From assembly GCA_002751075.1 (NCBI GenBank), contig NAOQ01000249.1:47054-96956 (forward strand): a stretch of DNA of 49,903 bases, written 5' to 3'. The notes under the pieces were generated by a model. The model was given only the letters and a program-made list of their open reading frames with translations. It was not told where the DNA came from and made no database searches. This stretch comes from Ichthyophonus hoferi (taxonomy: Eukaryota > Opisthokonta > Ichthyosporea > Ichthyophonida > Ichthyophonidae). Positions 27,203-39,589 of the stretch are shown here, in pieces. Each line of letters begins with the position of its first letter. The first letter of the stretch is position 1. A program made the translations under genes and the position numbers.

Positions 27203-29770
27203 GATTGAATAGTATTCGTCTGTGTATATATATACGTTGGTAAGCGGCCTTAAAATAATCACAATGTGTTCTTCTCATTGAGCATGGATAAATTATTATG
27301 GAACAGCAGGCAACAGTAACCTTAGCCTTAGGCTAATGGGCATAAAAGACTGAATATTGTGTGCAGTTGTAATTAAATAAGGTTAATATAAGGAGTAATT
27401 ATACTTCATTAACAGAAACAATAGAAGAGGCAAGTGTACAAAATATGTAAATTATTTCTGATGATAAAAACTGCACAATTCTTTTGGTTCTGAAATTTGA
27501 AAACCAACTCTTATTTTTTGTTGTATATTTCTTGTTCTTAATAATTCATATATATATATAAATTAAACACAATCAACCTGCAACTACAAGAACCTCTTCA
27601 TACAATAAAAGCACCTTACACTAACACACTCAAACAGTGACAGAAAATCGAGTTGTATTCTATTTTAACCATCCATTTGTTGTTTTCTATTTTAACATCC
27701 ACCTAACGACATGCTTCATAATGTCTTGTGATTCGTTGTAAGTCACTCTTATATTTACTATAACATCTCCTATTGGCCAATTAAATCAATAGGTATTGTC
27801 ATTGAAGCAGGGAGCTTTTCTGTGGTTAATTAACCGAGTATATTAGAATAATTAACATTGAGGCACCTAACATTTTGCAGTATTCAAAAGATCATAAACT
27901 GATAAGATAAGTAATTTCCAAGCTGTGAATTAATAATAGATTGACAAAAACAATAAATATAATGAGTGTGTAATCGATAGATCAAACACAGGCAAACCTT
28001 AAATTAACTCGCCAGTTTTTTTTTTAATCAATCTCTAGATTATTATCGACGTTTGTTTTCATAATTACCTTTTACAGCTCAAGACCAAAGTTAAGAGTAG
28101 CTGGATTGGTCGACAATATATATAGGGTTCGATCTAAATGATAAGATAAGTTTTGCGATCCAAATTACCACCGTCCCGATCAAAAGGAAAACAAATATAT
28201 ATGTATATATACGTATATAAATTGAAATTGTTTACTTGGTTTTTAAGAAATTATATTTCCTAAAAAATGGAAAGAAAAGCTCAATATATAACATAGGTGG
28301 CATCCTTTTCGTTTTACTGGACAAATGATTCTGACGTTTTATGTTGAGAGTTGATAACATCTTAGAAAATAATTGAGACAAAAGATTTTGACATGTTAGA
28401 TACCATCTGGGTTGAGTATAAATTGAAAGAAAAAATTTAAAAAAAAAAGTTTTTGAAGTTTATATTTGCTCTTCTTTTTATTTGGAAAAATATAATTCTA
28501 TTCGGGACTGTTGTAATTTTCATTGCGAAACTGACCATTTGGATCGAAAACCCGTATATTTATGTGAGTGTAGGAACTTAATTGTACCTAATAATCAAGA
28601 ATATATTGTTGGCTAGGTTCGGATTCATCAATAAATTAAATCAGTTACTATTATTACGAGCATAATTGTATTGAAAGATTAACAGAGTTTGGTAATATTC
28701 ACATTAAATATTATACTTTTGGTTAGAGCCAAAGCCTCGTTAGATAAAACGTGACCCGAAAGGGGACTGTAAAGACCCGGTAATATAATCAACACTAAAG
28801 TTAAAACATGCCGTTAACGCAGTAATTGTTTATACGTACTTGAGCAAATGATTGTAAAAAATAAAATAGAAATAATAACCAAATGCTGCTTTATATGCTC
28901 CAAACTTAAATGCATAATAGTATGAAAGATTGCAACCACAACAATAGATAAATATAAATAAATTATTAAATTAAATAACCGGAATCAGAAATTAAAATAA
29001 CCAGGCCATAATAAGCACACAAACATCATGTAACTATTTATGGATCTGATTGAATTTAGGAATTCCAAACAGACTTAGTGTAAACTCAAGTATGACACTA
29101 CATATGACACTAAATTACCATACGCTCCCTAAGAGTTGCAGAGCAAAAGCTTAATAATCCAAAAAAAAATTACTAAAAGATAGTTATGTAGAACTTATAA
29201 ACTATCCGTCTTTATATATAATAATATAACTTCACGAAAAACTGGTTCACAGCAAATAATTACAAAATCACCTATAGTACGACCAAGCCAAATCTTATTC
29301 AGATACCTCAAACTAAGGCTTGAATAATAATAAAACCCATCCTCTAAAACAAACTGTTATTTACTTATTTACTTATTGGTATGATTATTAAATGACTTTT
29401 CCATCCAACTCGGGCCATAATATGGTATAAAAACTATATTAATATAAAAAGAACAACTAACATATTGTACGTAACCAAATATTAACAATCAATGAAAAGG
29501 AAAAAACTTCACTATAGTACATAACTTTTTTTCAAACTATAATCCACATCAAATTATGATGTCCGAACCATCCACAATATTAAACCGACTATTACATAAT
29601 CTTTCCAAATAACAAGCCATTATAGTACTCAAGTCAATTAAAACATAAGGCATTTTTCAACTCCTAGCAACAAATACACTATCAAGACAAAAATAAAAAC
29701 TACAAAGAGACTAATAAACTGTGCAGACAATAAAAGGGGACACGTTTTAAATGAGATGGACTTCTATTAT
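27203..29770. other. Intergenic region between ARF start and RPS26 3' end
   Basis: About 2.6 kb of AT-rich sequence with no recognisable exon on either strand. It should contain the ARF promoter. The best candidate element is ATTGGCCAAT, a 10-base palindrome of two overlapping CCAAT boxes near 27773-27782. A short GC-richer island with CCCGAAAGGGG lies near 28755. Many short AT runs, but no array longer than a few units. Confidence 0.5.
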
Positions 29771-31017
29771 TTAGACGGCCTTCTTGGGGCGAGTGTCAGC
29801 CTTCTTCATTCCGGGGCGGAAACGAGGAGGAGGGTCGCGGTTGCGACGGTTAGAGGCACTGCGGTTGCGCACAACCTTGGCGTGGATGGCGCAAGAGATG
29901 CAGTGGTGGGTCTTCACGTACAGCTTGGGGAGAGCATAAGCTATTGGCAATAAAAGTTAGCAACTGAAATAAAATATAACTACAGATGGGGAAAAAAAAC
30001 ATGGAGCCTAATGCCTAGTGCTGTTCAGAACATCCTTTTGAATAACGACAAATACATGAAAATAAAGTGCTTGCAGGTACATAAAACAAGTTATAGAAAT
30101 TGTCTCAAATGCGTAATCCTCAAAAATAATGGAATTCACGTGCAAGTAGGTTTTAAATGTTATTCTTTTATATCAGGTGAATATATATAAACCTAGCTAG
30201 TATATTTGTTGAGTTTCTACATATGCTTAATAGTACTTACTCTCGTAGCAAGAAGCCTCAGTGATATCACGAATGGCGGCCTGCTCCACAATGTTGCGGA
30301 TCATGAAGCGCTTAATAGCCTTGTCCTTGGGGACAGAGCGAGCGCAGTTAGTGCAGCGCACGGGGTTAACGTGGCCGCGGCCGTGCTTAGAGCGTCCGTT
30401 GTTTCTACGCTTTTGGGTCTGTGGAGAAACTTGTAATCAGAAAAAGTAATGTAGACAATTCTCGAGCAGTGCAAAGATTCAAGTTGAAAATCCTTTTCCA
30501 AAAATCACATCCCAAAAAATAAAATTCAGTGCTAAATCATAAACTTTCACCGTTTCATGCACAACGTAGTCTTTGTTTTTTAATGTTGTATGAATATATT
30601 GTATATTATATAATAATGTCTCCAAGACCTGGCCTAGGCTGATCTAGGTACCAATGCTGAAAGGCTGCATAAAAACCCTGCACATCACTCCTTCGTTTTC
30701 TGAAAATTTAAAAAGACGCTAGGCATTTCCAATTGCTTTTCCTGTTGAAACTGTAATAAAGTTGACAAATAATTAAGTGGACATTTGCAACCAGAAATTT
30801 GATACGAGTGGTCATCGGTCGAACATGCGATGAACCGAAGTCTGAAAACCGAAGTTAAAGTAGTTATTCATGGTTTTTTTTAGGAATTTGTGCATACACT
30901 AACATCAAAAACAAATCATTTCTGGGTTTCAAAAAAAAAAATAGGCCTGGATGATTTAAATGAAAATAGATGGCATTAGATATACACAGATGGAAGAAAT
31001 TTAAAAAATCCTACCAT
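29771..31017 (-). CDS. RPS26: 40S ribosomal protein S26 (eS26), 3 exons, 116 aa
   Basis: Minus-strand exons 31015-31017 (the ATG alone), 30241-30418 and 29771-29940 give 351 nt. The product is [20 protein letters not shown], then [43 protein letters not shown] and PPPRFRPG, ending KKAV. The two CxxC pairs form the zinc site of eS26, and length is one residue more than human. eS26 sits at the mRNA exit channel of the small subunit. The first intron (594 bases) begins right after the start codon, so the first coding exon is three bases long. This fits because the family protein starts MTKKRRNNGR. Coding G+C is far above the flanks, as usual for a highly expressed gene. Confidence 0.97.
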
Positions 31018-31138
31018 TGTGATGACTTAGTGAAATCCGTTCCCGTCTGCACCAAAAGGAAAGGCCTTGGAGATTCCCTTGAGGACTTGAATCCGACCAA
31101 AGACAGAATAAGCATGCTCTGAGGCGGCCAAGACTATC

Positions 31139-31174
31139 GGCCAATAAGAGCACTGTAGTTATTAATAAGCCAAT
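31139..31174 (-). promoter_or_regulatory. RPS26 promoter CCAAT-box pair
   Basis: Two CCAAT boxes lie 122 to 157 bases upstream of the RPS26 ATG: GGCCAATAAGAG at 31139-31150 and AGCCAATGG at 31168-31176. The 11-base string GCCAATAAGAG also occurs at 26445-26455, inside the second ARF intron. Promoter function is inferred from position and motif. Confidence 0.45.
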
Positions 31175-31334
31175 GGATGGCCTGTTTTATTCCTTAAGTT
31201 AACATTCTCCCTTGCCTTTTTATTTTAGGGGGGCTCTTGGATTAATTTTAATTTTTCGGCCTTTGGTTTTTGATGGTTTGTTTAATATTTGTGTATTAAT
31301 GTATGTTGGTTGGTTTAGAACTATCTTTCTCGAG

Positions 31335-31465
31335 ATAGCGCTAGAATTGAGCTCCTATTTTTTCTGTTAGGCGGCCACTAAAATGGTATTTTTCAATCGT
31401 AGTGAGTGTAAAAATTATAAACCTTATAACTATGTATATTGCAGCAAATATGATGGGTAGAAAAA
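31335..31465 (+). repeat. Second dispersed repeat, copy 2 (pairs with 20205-20350)
   Basis: Shares the CTCCTAYTTTTTCTGYTAGG core and the following CCACTAAAATRRTATTTT with the copy at 20.2 kb. It lies about 320 bases upstream of RPS26. Confidence 0.55.
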
Positions 31466-33563
31466 TGCCTAGTTACAACAATTTGTATCTTTGTTTGTTT
31501 GCTTTACCTATGATCGATGGTTTATTTATTGGGGTTATAAAATAATTGGTGGTCTGTTTTAGAATATGCAGATTTTTTAAGCCTTTGCATAATTAGATTA
31601 TAGGAAGATTTTCTGAATATTTATTTTAGATTTAAATTAGTTACAGTGATAAACAGTCTTGAGTGTTGCTATATACGATAGAGCCAAACTTGTACCATCA
31701 GGGTCACCGCACCTAATAGATGGGCATATGTTTGTCTTCGTTCTTTCCGTCTTCAAGAATAATAAAACATTTCAGTCAAATAATTATAATTAAAAGCTTA
31801 TTAAGAATTGATTTATATATATATATATATAAAGAAAAAAAAAGTGTATATATAGCATTATTGAACACAAATAAGGTTGCTTTGACTGTGTATATTTTAA
31901 TTACGTGTCAACGCAATGAGCTTTAGAGTACTAAGAAAAAAATAAAACAAATTTCAGTACTAATATTTATATGACCTGGCCTAAATTGTCAGCTGGAGTT
32001 TCAATTTTCACCCTGGCAAATTTTTCGTATTAAGAAACCCTCGGATCCAAAAAAAGAAAAACACAGTCATCTCTAGTCAGCAGTTTCAACACCTCCGAAT
32101 TCAAAATGACATAGATACCAGTAGTTAAAACATTTTATTAAAACTCACAATTCTATACAAATTATGATTTATTTATTGATTATTTTGCTCTTTACTTTTT
32201 TCTTTTTCTTTAAGATAAATAGAAACCTTATTTCTGGTACCTTATATTCCGTAAAACAGTTCTGCAAATAGGAACCCCCTAGAAGATAATTAGGGGGGAA
32301 CCAATCGTGACTTTGTTAATGTTTATTATGTTATAATTATTATTATTATTTGTGCAGTTTTATGTAGATGTTTTGAAATTAAAGGGTATACCAATAAAAT
32401 AGTTATAGGAATATAACCATGAAAGCGTGTTTGTAAGATTTATTTATCAATACATACAGGTCTTGAATATTAATATATATAGTACAGTAACATTGGTTGG
32501 TAGCCTCAAAATGAGTTCCTAACAATCTTAGAAAATTCGGAGACATAAAACTTGAAGTGTCTTTGTGTAGTCGAGTCAAACAAATACTCTATATACTCTT
32601 TCAGTTTTTTCCAAAACAAGTATTTTATGAATCGTTTGATGTTTTGGATTAATTCTCATTTAAGAGTCTGAATAAAACTACGATTCCTATACCGCTTACT
32701 TTTTCCATAAAGCAGTCAGTCGATCTCTTGAATATAGTCATATATAGCATACATGCACGTGCATCAGCATCTAACGTTAATTTAACCAGACGTGCATCGC
32801 TCTACACAAGAAATATGTTCACATTTGCGCTCTATATACGGGATCTCTCTGGCAATTGCATATAGTTGCAGCAAAATTCAGGAGTATACATACGTACATG
32901 CCTTTTACTCTTTGCTTTCTTTTCTATCTATCTTACTCTATTATACCCTAACATCCTGTTTTTTCTTCTTTTTTTTCTATTGCTGTTACCTGTTTACTCT
33001 GTTTATCTCCTCCCCGTTGATACGTTTAATATTTCTTGATATTTTTTATATTGATTATTTGCTATACAATATAGCCTAAACTGGAATTCCTCCTATCCCC
33101 ACATTTGTTTATTTGTTTTCATTTATGTGTACGTAAGTTGGATTTTCTATTAGTGTGTATATGTGCTTCTTTTGTATTTACTATTCCTTTGACTAGTATC
33201 ATATACTAAAACTGTGTAGCTGCAGAATTTAGGACTTTAATCATTATATATAATCTTCAGGTTAAAAATATCACCTGATTCCCTCTTTCTCTAAACCAAA
33301 CTTAGAAATAAGAGCAGAAAATATTGGCCTCATAAAGTGAAATATACTTAAAGATTATTTTGAACTTTTATAAAGATAAAATACCCCTGGTATAGGGTAA
33401 TTTAATTGATTGTACAGACTGACTTATTCTTGTTTTATGATTAGTTTCCTTCTCAGTACTTTAGAAAAAACCAGCGGTTGGTAGACAGAGTAATGTCTAT
33501 AGTCTTAAAGGCAACACTATTAGTATGTCTGGTTGGGATATTATCTTAAAAATAGGCCTTAGC
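31466..33563. other. Gene-free AT-rich region upstream of the LTR-like copy B
   Basis: About 2.1 kb with no exon I can assign. An open stretch at 32792-33079 is T-rich and encodes only hydrophobic low-complexity residues, so I do not call it. A short (TA)n run lies near 31813-31831. Confidence 0.45.
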
Positions 33564-33951
33564 TGTCAATTTTAACCTGTGCAGTTATTATCTCGCCCAT
33601 TATGGATGCAGCGGTAATTGTAAGCAGAGAATTACATGAAGAAAAAATAATTTTATTCAGTATAACTGCGAAGAAACAAAAGGAGGATCCTGTTACCGAT
33701 AGAATCTTTTGATACTTTTCAAATAGGGCACCCTATATATACGTAGATTACTTGATAATCTGATTATTAATTCATTGATTTAGACTGTAACTGTTTTTCA
33801 CCCATGTTGGGTAAGGAACTATATTCGGCATCCTTTAGACTTATAAGATGTTGTATACTCTATATAGACTAATGAAAAAATAGTATTAATTAATTAAAAC
33901 TATATATGTTTGTTCTTATCACCCGTATTGTGTATATAGCTATACTCACCA
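33564..33951 (+). repeat. LTR-like repeat copy B (long subfamily)
   Basis: Begins TGTCAATTTTAACCTGTG and includes TTATTCAGTATAACTGC. A first TG...CA-type end is at 33830 (ATATTCGGCA) and a second copy of the tail ends near 33951. The doubled tail is also seen in the copy at 45.6 kb. Confidence 0.6.
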
Positions 33952-36900
33952 TTGATAATGCGCATTTAAGTAAACCCCATTACTGCAAATCTAATATCTT
34001 TTAAAGCATAACTATTAATTTCATACCTAAGTAACAGTAGTTAACATAATATAAAGCTTGATCTTGTAATTGGTTTGTGTGGGTTGCTCTTGTTAGTTAC
34101 CAACTGGATTAAAGTAAGTAGTCCTAAGTAGATATTGTCTGTATTAAATCTATACAATTCATATAATAATACATCATCATGCATCCTACATCTATTCCTT
34201 AGGCAATTATCATCATCTGATTTCGTCCCTTGATCTTTAGATTTACCAGAGATGTCTTCAATGAGTCTGCCAAATATAAAGGATCTATTGCTTATAAAGA
34301 AAAATAGTTACAGTTTGTCAATTAGTTACAGAAAATTGTTCTATAATAGATTGGAATTCTTGGCGTACTAGTGAAAGAATAATGTCAGAATGATAATCTG
34401 GAAGATGCAACTCTGACAATTCCAAGGCAGGACATAGAAAATAAAAATACAATGATTAAAAGTTTAAGCAATGGCAATTGTTCGATTTTTTTCGCATACA
34501 TGGTTGCCACAACATTAGATAAACATTCATCATCATATAATTATTTAGATATGTTATAGTGACTAGTAGGTAGTCTGAGAACCTACTAATTGATTATAAC
34601 ATGTGAATTTTTTGAATAAATTGAAAGGGATTTGTGTATATAGAAGGATGCAAGGCTGATATGTACACTAACCTGAGCTAGATTGACTTATTAAATATAA
34701 GGATAGAATAATAGTTTAAACATGACCGTAAAAGATGTTGTTGACTAATTTACAATTTTTTCTTTTAAAGCTTTATTTTTCCGTAAATTTTCTTTATATC
34801 TGTCACATAATTTCATTACATGTAGTTTGGGGCTACATGTATGGAATATATGTATAAAAAAGCATATTTTTATAAACGGAATATATTGGGAATATAACAG
34901 CTCTTGTTTGACTTTTACACTTCCAAATACGAAATAAATTAGAAATATGCATGAAAGATAATTTCTCTATTTGTATATGGGAGAAAACAAAGTGTTTTTC
35001 GCGTTTTCCTAGGTGTGAATCTGTGTATTATATTAATATGTACATATTTTTCTAAAAATAATGTCGCTTACAATATATAATACCCCCAAGTAAAAAATTT
35101 GAATTCCATGATAAGTTATAGTAAACTATTCTTATTGGGTTTATGTTTGGTTGATGTATCTAAGCTGTAAACTGGTGGAGGATCTGGAAAGATCATGCAG
35201 ATCAGGCTCTAGGACGTTCACTTAGGTTTGAAACCGAAAAACATACCAATTTCAAATTAACTTTGGGAATATCAATTTGAGTTGGAGATACATGATATTA
35301 TATTTAAGCTACTGGCAAATCGTGTTAATAAATATTAATGTTTACATTAATACAGCGTAGGCACTGCCTATATTTAGTTAAACTAGTTCTATGTAGGAAT
35401 AGATATGAATTTATGAAAATAATTTTGGATCAGGAGATTATTATCAATATGTTGAAGGTCAAGGCTTTTCTTGGTAGACTACAATGATATTATCACACAT
35501 TATTATTACTTATTACCTGGATGATTCTTCAACAAAAACAAGCCAAAGAACCTATTTTTGGGTTTCTGTATCTACTGCCTGGCCAATAATATTTTGAATT
35601 AATTAATTGCCAAAAGGAAAAGTGTAAATGAGTTAACTTGGTTGTAACTATATTAGGTATATAGCTAAGATTTATGAGCATATATAAACTATGCTTTTTT
35701 GTTTTTTTGTTTTTTTGAAACAGATTGTGAGTGCTGCAACCCATTATAATTACTAATCCTTTCTTAAAGGCCTATTACTTTGTGTTCTTATGATATATTT
35801 TTAAAGACCCCCAATTACTAAAATAAGTACCAATGATATGTTTCTATACACATCAGAGCTTGTTATGAATTGTAGGGACGTGGATCTAAATAAAATTAGT
35901 AATAATTTGATGTATTGGCTCCAAAGAGTTGTGTTATTAAAAATATTTAAACATTAAAAAAATTATCAGGCTATGTTATGAACTGCTAATAAAACGAAAA
36001 AAAATTTTTATTGTAATTCAGATGTTATTTTCTGTGATTGATTTGTTGATGATAATTAAAGATCAATTTCTTATCTGAGATTAGAATGTCTTCTGTTTCT
36101 GAGTCAGTAATTTAAAAGAAAAATTATGATTGTATTTATGGTTGGATCTGGTAATGTGCAGGATCTCTTAGTTTTGTTGGAATTTATGCAAAGGGAAGTC
36201 ACCAAATACTTCCTTCTCTAATTCAATAGAAGAATTCAAGAACAATCCGTACTGAGATGACTTTCTGAACAATTTTTTATTATAGCTGCTAATATGACAG
36301 TAAACTTGATCTTGGCTTACTAATTGATAACTGCTAGTGGCCCAGTTACATTCCCCATATTAAACAGTGGATTGCTTACGTTGGAAGAAAATAGAGACAG
36401 ACTTAGCCCCTGTAACTTTAATCTATGTAGAATTGGGAGAATACCAACTGAAGGGGTTTGTTAACGTGTAACCTAGAAAATATAGAGTATAAATAAGCTA
36501 AGAAACATTTGTATTATTAAAACCAGTCAGGAGAAGTTGAGGACTAGGTCCATAAAGTTGATAAGACTAGGAGAGCGTAGTTGGTCGGACAGTAAGTTGT
36601 TGGTCCAGTAAGATTTTAAAGTGATCCAATAGGGGATCTGCTACGCATGGAATAGATACAGCTGTGTTGCTTGTTATTTGTTGATGACTGTGTTATTGAG
36701 GACGAGACTCCAAGTTGCCCCCCAAAAAAATAAGGATTACATGGTCTCCTCCTAGAAATTGCAAGATTGTAGAGAGACTGGTAAAAGCTGCTGGACTTCT
36801 CTTAGGTAGGATACCTAAGCAATGAGTTATCTGGACTAAAACCATATGATCTGAACTGGTTTACTAGTTGTGGGATTGCTGCCATTGGCCGGCTTCATCT

Positions 36901-37079
36901 TGAATGCTTGTATTGGATTGGCATTGAGCACCAGTCTGAGATGTTATTTATTTAGCAAGTTTCAATTGCACCAGCTATCTTTCTAGACTACATATGTAAA
37001 AGTAATTGCTAATAATATTAAATGATTATAGCTATGTAAAGAACTACTCAAGTTCAATAAAAATTTATGTTCTAACAAT

Positions 37080-37440
37080 TTGTAATTGGCGTCAGCAGAT
37101 CTTATTACTGCTACCAATTATACGTAACTGGTGCCCATCTGAGTGGCCACCTGGAGGAAGGTGTATATACGGAGCTGCCTCCTATACTTGTTGATGTGAA
37201 TTTTCCAGATAATATTCGTAAACTCAAATTCAATTTAAACAATTTTAGACAAAGTTCTAGAATGTGGAACAACATCTTGAACAACTTTCTTATGCTACTT
37301 GCCATACGCCCAGCAGTCAATAATCACTATTTTTAATGTAGGCCACAAAATCTTTCTAGTCCTATGCCTAGATGTTGACGATTTCCTTATTGTCAGTGAG
37401 GACAAGGATGAGGCCCAAAAGCTTCAGGTCCTCATCAAAA
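37080..37440 (+). mobile_element. Copia reverse-transcriptase-like fossil segment
   Basis: Short strings resemble the copia reverse transcriptase: GHLEEGVYTELPP near 37146 (family pattern NGxLxExVYMxxP), KLKFNLNNFRQSSRMWNN near 37220, and LDVDDFLIV near 37370, a YVDD-type catalytic-box relative. Their order and spacing match the family. The copy is broken and not expected to be functional. Confidence 0.6.
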
Positions 37441-38471
37441 GATGAGTTTTTGTTAAGACCGGAAAAACTACCGATTGCAAATTGATTGCTAGCTAATTCA
37501 CTACAGTCACAGAATTAACAACATTTGGACCAATGACCATCGTACACTATGATACTACGCCAATCAACACATAGCCAAAACAACTCCCTGGAGACAAAAT
37601 TTGTAGATCCCTGTAGACTTTACATAAGTAAACATATACTGCAATAATATATACTACTACATGTTATTACTATATACATATAATTTAAAAGAGGACAGTA
37701 TTAGATTATTACATTATTGTAAAACCAGCGTTATAAGTTACTATCACATGGCATATCAAAATTAACACTCGATTAACTGTACCGAATTTACTATCATAGT
37801 CAACTAAATTCAAGCATTAACAATAGTTAATCTGGATTTTTTAACTGAACACCACACAATACTTAAAAAGGAAACCCTAACAGGTATATAAACATACTAG
37901 CTTTCTAGTAGTAAGCACGGGAAAACCACGATATATGGTTCACAACATATGACCACCAACTGGTCATTACCACTAGTGGCAACGCCACAAATCATGACAC
38001 CCCTCTGCCGAGGGACTTCCCTGGAGAGATGAAATATTGCTCTTAACGATGCAGCTACTCATTCCCAAATCGAATTGCACCACCTCCAATTTCCTGGCTC
38101 AGTCGCCATCGCAACACAGTAGCTTCCAAAGACCAGTCTGGTCTTCCACCAAGTATCCCAGTTTATCCTAAATAAATGTGCTCTCGGTGAGCCTCCCAAA
38201 TGACCTCAGGAATCACATACCTAAAACATCCGAGTTGGGTCTTCCCTCAATTATTATTGGGTAGAGATCACAGAAACAAGCCTGTCTCTAGCTATTATCA
38301 AGAGTTTTCCACTAAATATTATGCTTTTCCAATGTTTTTATATGGGAAGATAATCAACAATGTGGATGATTAGCTGATGATATCTGCATTGCAAAGGTCA
38401 TATTATATAAAAAAGGTTAGATACGTCTATGTCTGAGAAGCCATCAAGGAATTGGAAGTATTATAAATTGT

Positions 38472-38728
38472 TGTCAATTTCAGCCTGTGTAGTAATTACC
38501 TTAACTGTGGCAGTTGATTGTTGTAAGCAGATAATTTAAGATAAAAAGTGGACAGCCTTTATTCAATATCACTACAAAATCAAGAGTTCCTATTCTGTCT
38601 CAGACAGGACATTTTTATAGTCTAAATATAGCATTATATATATATAATACTTTTAAACCCAGCATTAATTAAATAGGTAATTACAAAGAGTTACTTCGCC
38701 TATGCTGTGTATGTAGCTATATTCGACA
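38472..38728 (+). repeat. LTR-like repeat copy C (short subfamily)
   Basis: A 257-base repeat runs from TGTCAATTTCAGCCTGTG to TATATTCGACA, with TG...CA termini. It shares CCTTTATTCA, ATCAAGAGTTCCTA and CAGCATTAATTAA-type strings with the solo LTR at 18.3 kb and is the same length class. No target-site duplication is seen. Confidence 0.65.
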
Positions 38729-38820
38729 AAAATGATAACAGAACAACGGGTAGATGCACTGACGAAGCCCACAACCCCAGGAGTGTTCCTAAATATTAAT
38801 TTTGTCATGTATTAGATTTA

Positions 38821-38862
38821 TCCTATAGGGAAGGCTACATAATTACTGGGCTTCCTATAGGA
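38821..38862. other. Inverted repeat / hairpin
   Basis: TCCTATAGGGAAG at 38821-38833 and CTTCCTATAGGA at 38851-38862 are reverse complements apart from one extra base, with a 17-base loop. It is isolated in non-coding DNA. It could be a degenerate transposon end or chance. Confidence 0.5.
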
Positions 38863-39009
38863 TCTTGATGGAACTAGTTCGATTATGTACTTCATATGAA
38901 CACTATTACATCAATCTAAATAAGGTATCATAAGCCAATTGTATTTAAGTATCGTAACAAGATTAGACAATTATAGTAGTGTCCTTGACCTATCATAAAG
39001 ATGAATTTG

Positions 39010-39589
39010 NNNNNNNNNNNNNNNNNNNNNNNNNNNNNNNNNNNNNNNNNNNNNNNNNNNNNNNNNNNNNNNNNNNNNNNNNNNNNNNNNNNNNNNNNNN
39101 NNNNNNNNNNNNNNNNNNNNNNNNNNNNNNNNNNNNNNNNNNNNNNNNNNNNNNNNNNNNNNNNNNNNNNNNNNNNNNNNNNNNNNNNNNNNNNNNNNNN
39201 NNNNNNNNNNNNNNNNNNNNNNNNNNNNNNNNNNNNNNNNNNNNNNNNNNNNNNNNNNNNNNNNNNNNNNNNNNNNNNNNNNNNNNNNNNNNNNNNNNNN
39301 NNNNNNNNNNNNNNNNNNNNNNNNNNNNNNNNNNNNNNNNNNNNNNNNNNNNNNNNNNNNNNNNNNNNNNNNNNNNNNNNNNNNNNNNNNNNNNNNNNNN
39401 NNNNNNNNNNNNNNNNNNNNNNNNNNNNNNNNNNNNNNNNNNNNNNNNNNNNNNNNNNNNNNNNNNNNNNNNNNNNNNNNNNNNNNNNNNNNNNNNNNNN
39501 NNNNNNNNNNNNNNNNNNNNNNNNNNNNNNNNNNNNNNNNNNNNNNNNNNNNNNNNNNNNNNNNNNNNNNNNNNNNNNNNNNNNNNNNN
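39010..39589. other. Assembly gap (580 N)
   Basis: Undetermined bases in a repeat-rich gene-poor interval. Confidence 1.

Larger units (their letters stand above)
33564..38728 (+). mobile_element. Remnant of a Ty1/copia-type LTR retrotransposon
   Basis: Two LTR-like repeats in direct orientation (33564-33951 and 38472-38728) enclose about 4.5 kb, so the whole span of 5.2 kb is the usual length for copia elements. The inner part holds a stretch resembling a copia reverse transcriptase (about 37080-37440), followed by weakly similar sequence. The element is broken many times and the coding parts before the reverse transcriptase are no longer recognisable by eye. The two end repeats look like different subfamilies and I found no shared target-site duplication, so they may not be the original pair. 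Strong decay suggests an old insertion. Confidence 0.55.

Noticed and set aside
28120-28140. GGTTCGATC resembling a tRNA B box
   Set aside because: No A box or acceptor-stem pairing at the right distance on either strand.
29756-30501. Open frames on both strands over the RPS26 exons
   Set aside because: They are shadows of the minus-strand RPS26 exons in other frames; high G+C of the real gene keeps them open.
32792-33079. Open frame of 95 codons
   Set aside because: The product is hydrophobic low-complexity sequence from a T-rich tract, with no family resemblance or splice context.
34080-34300. Possible retroelement coding similarity on the minus strand
   Set aside because: The resemblance to an integrase zinc-binding region was too weak and lacked the His/Cys pattern.
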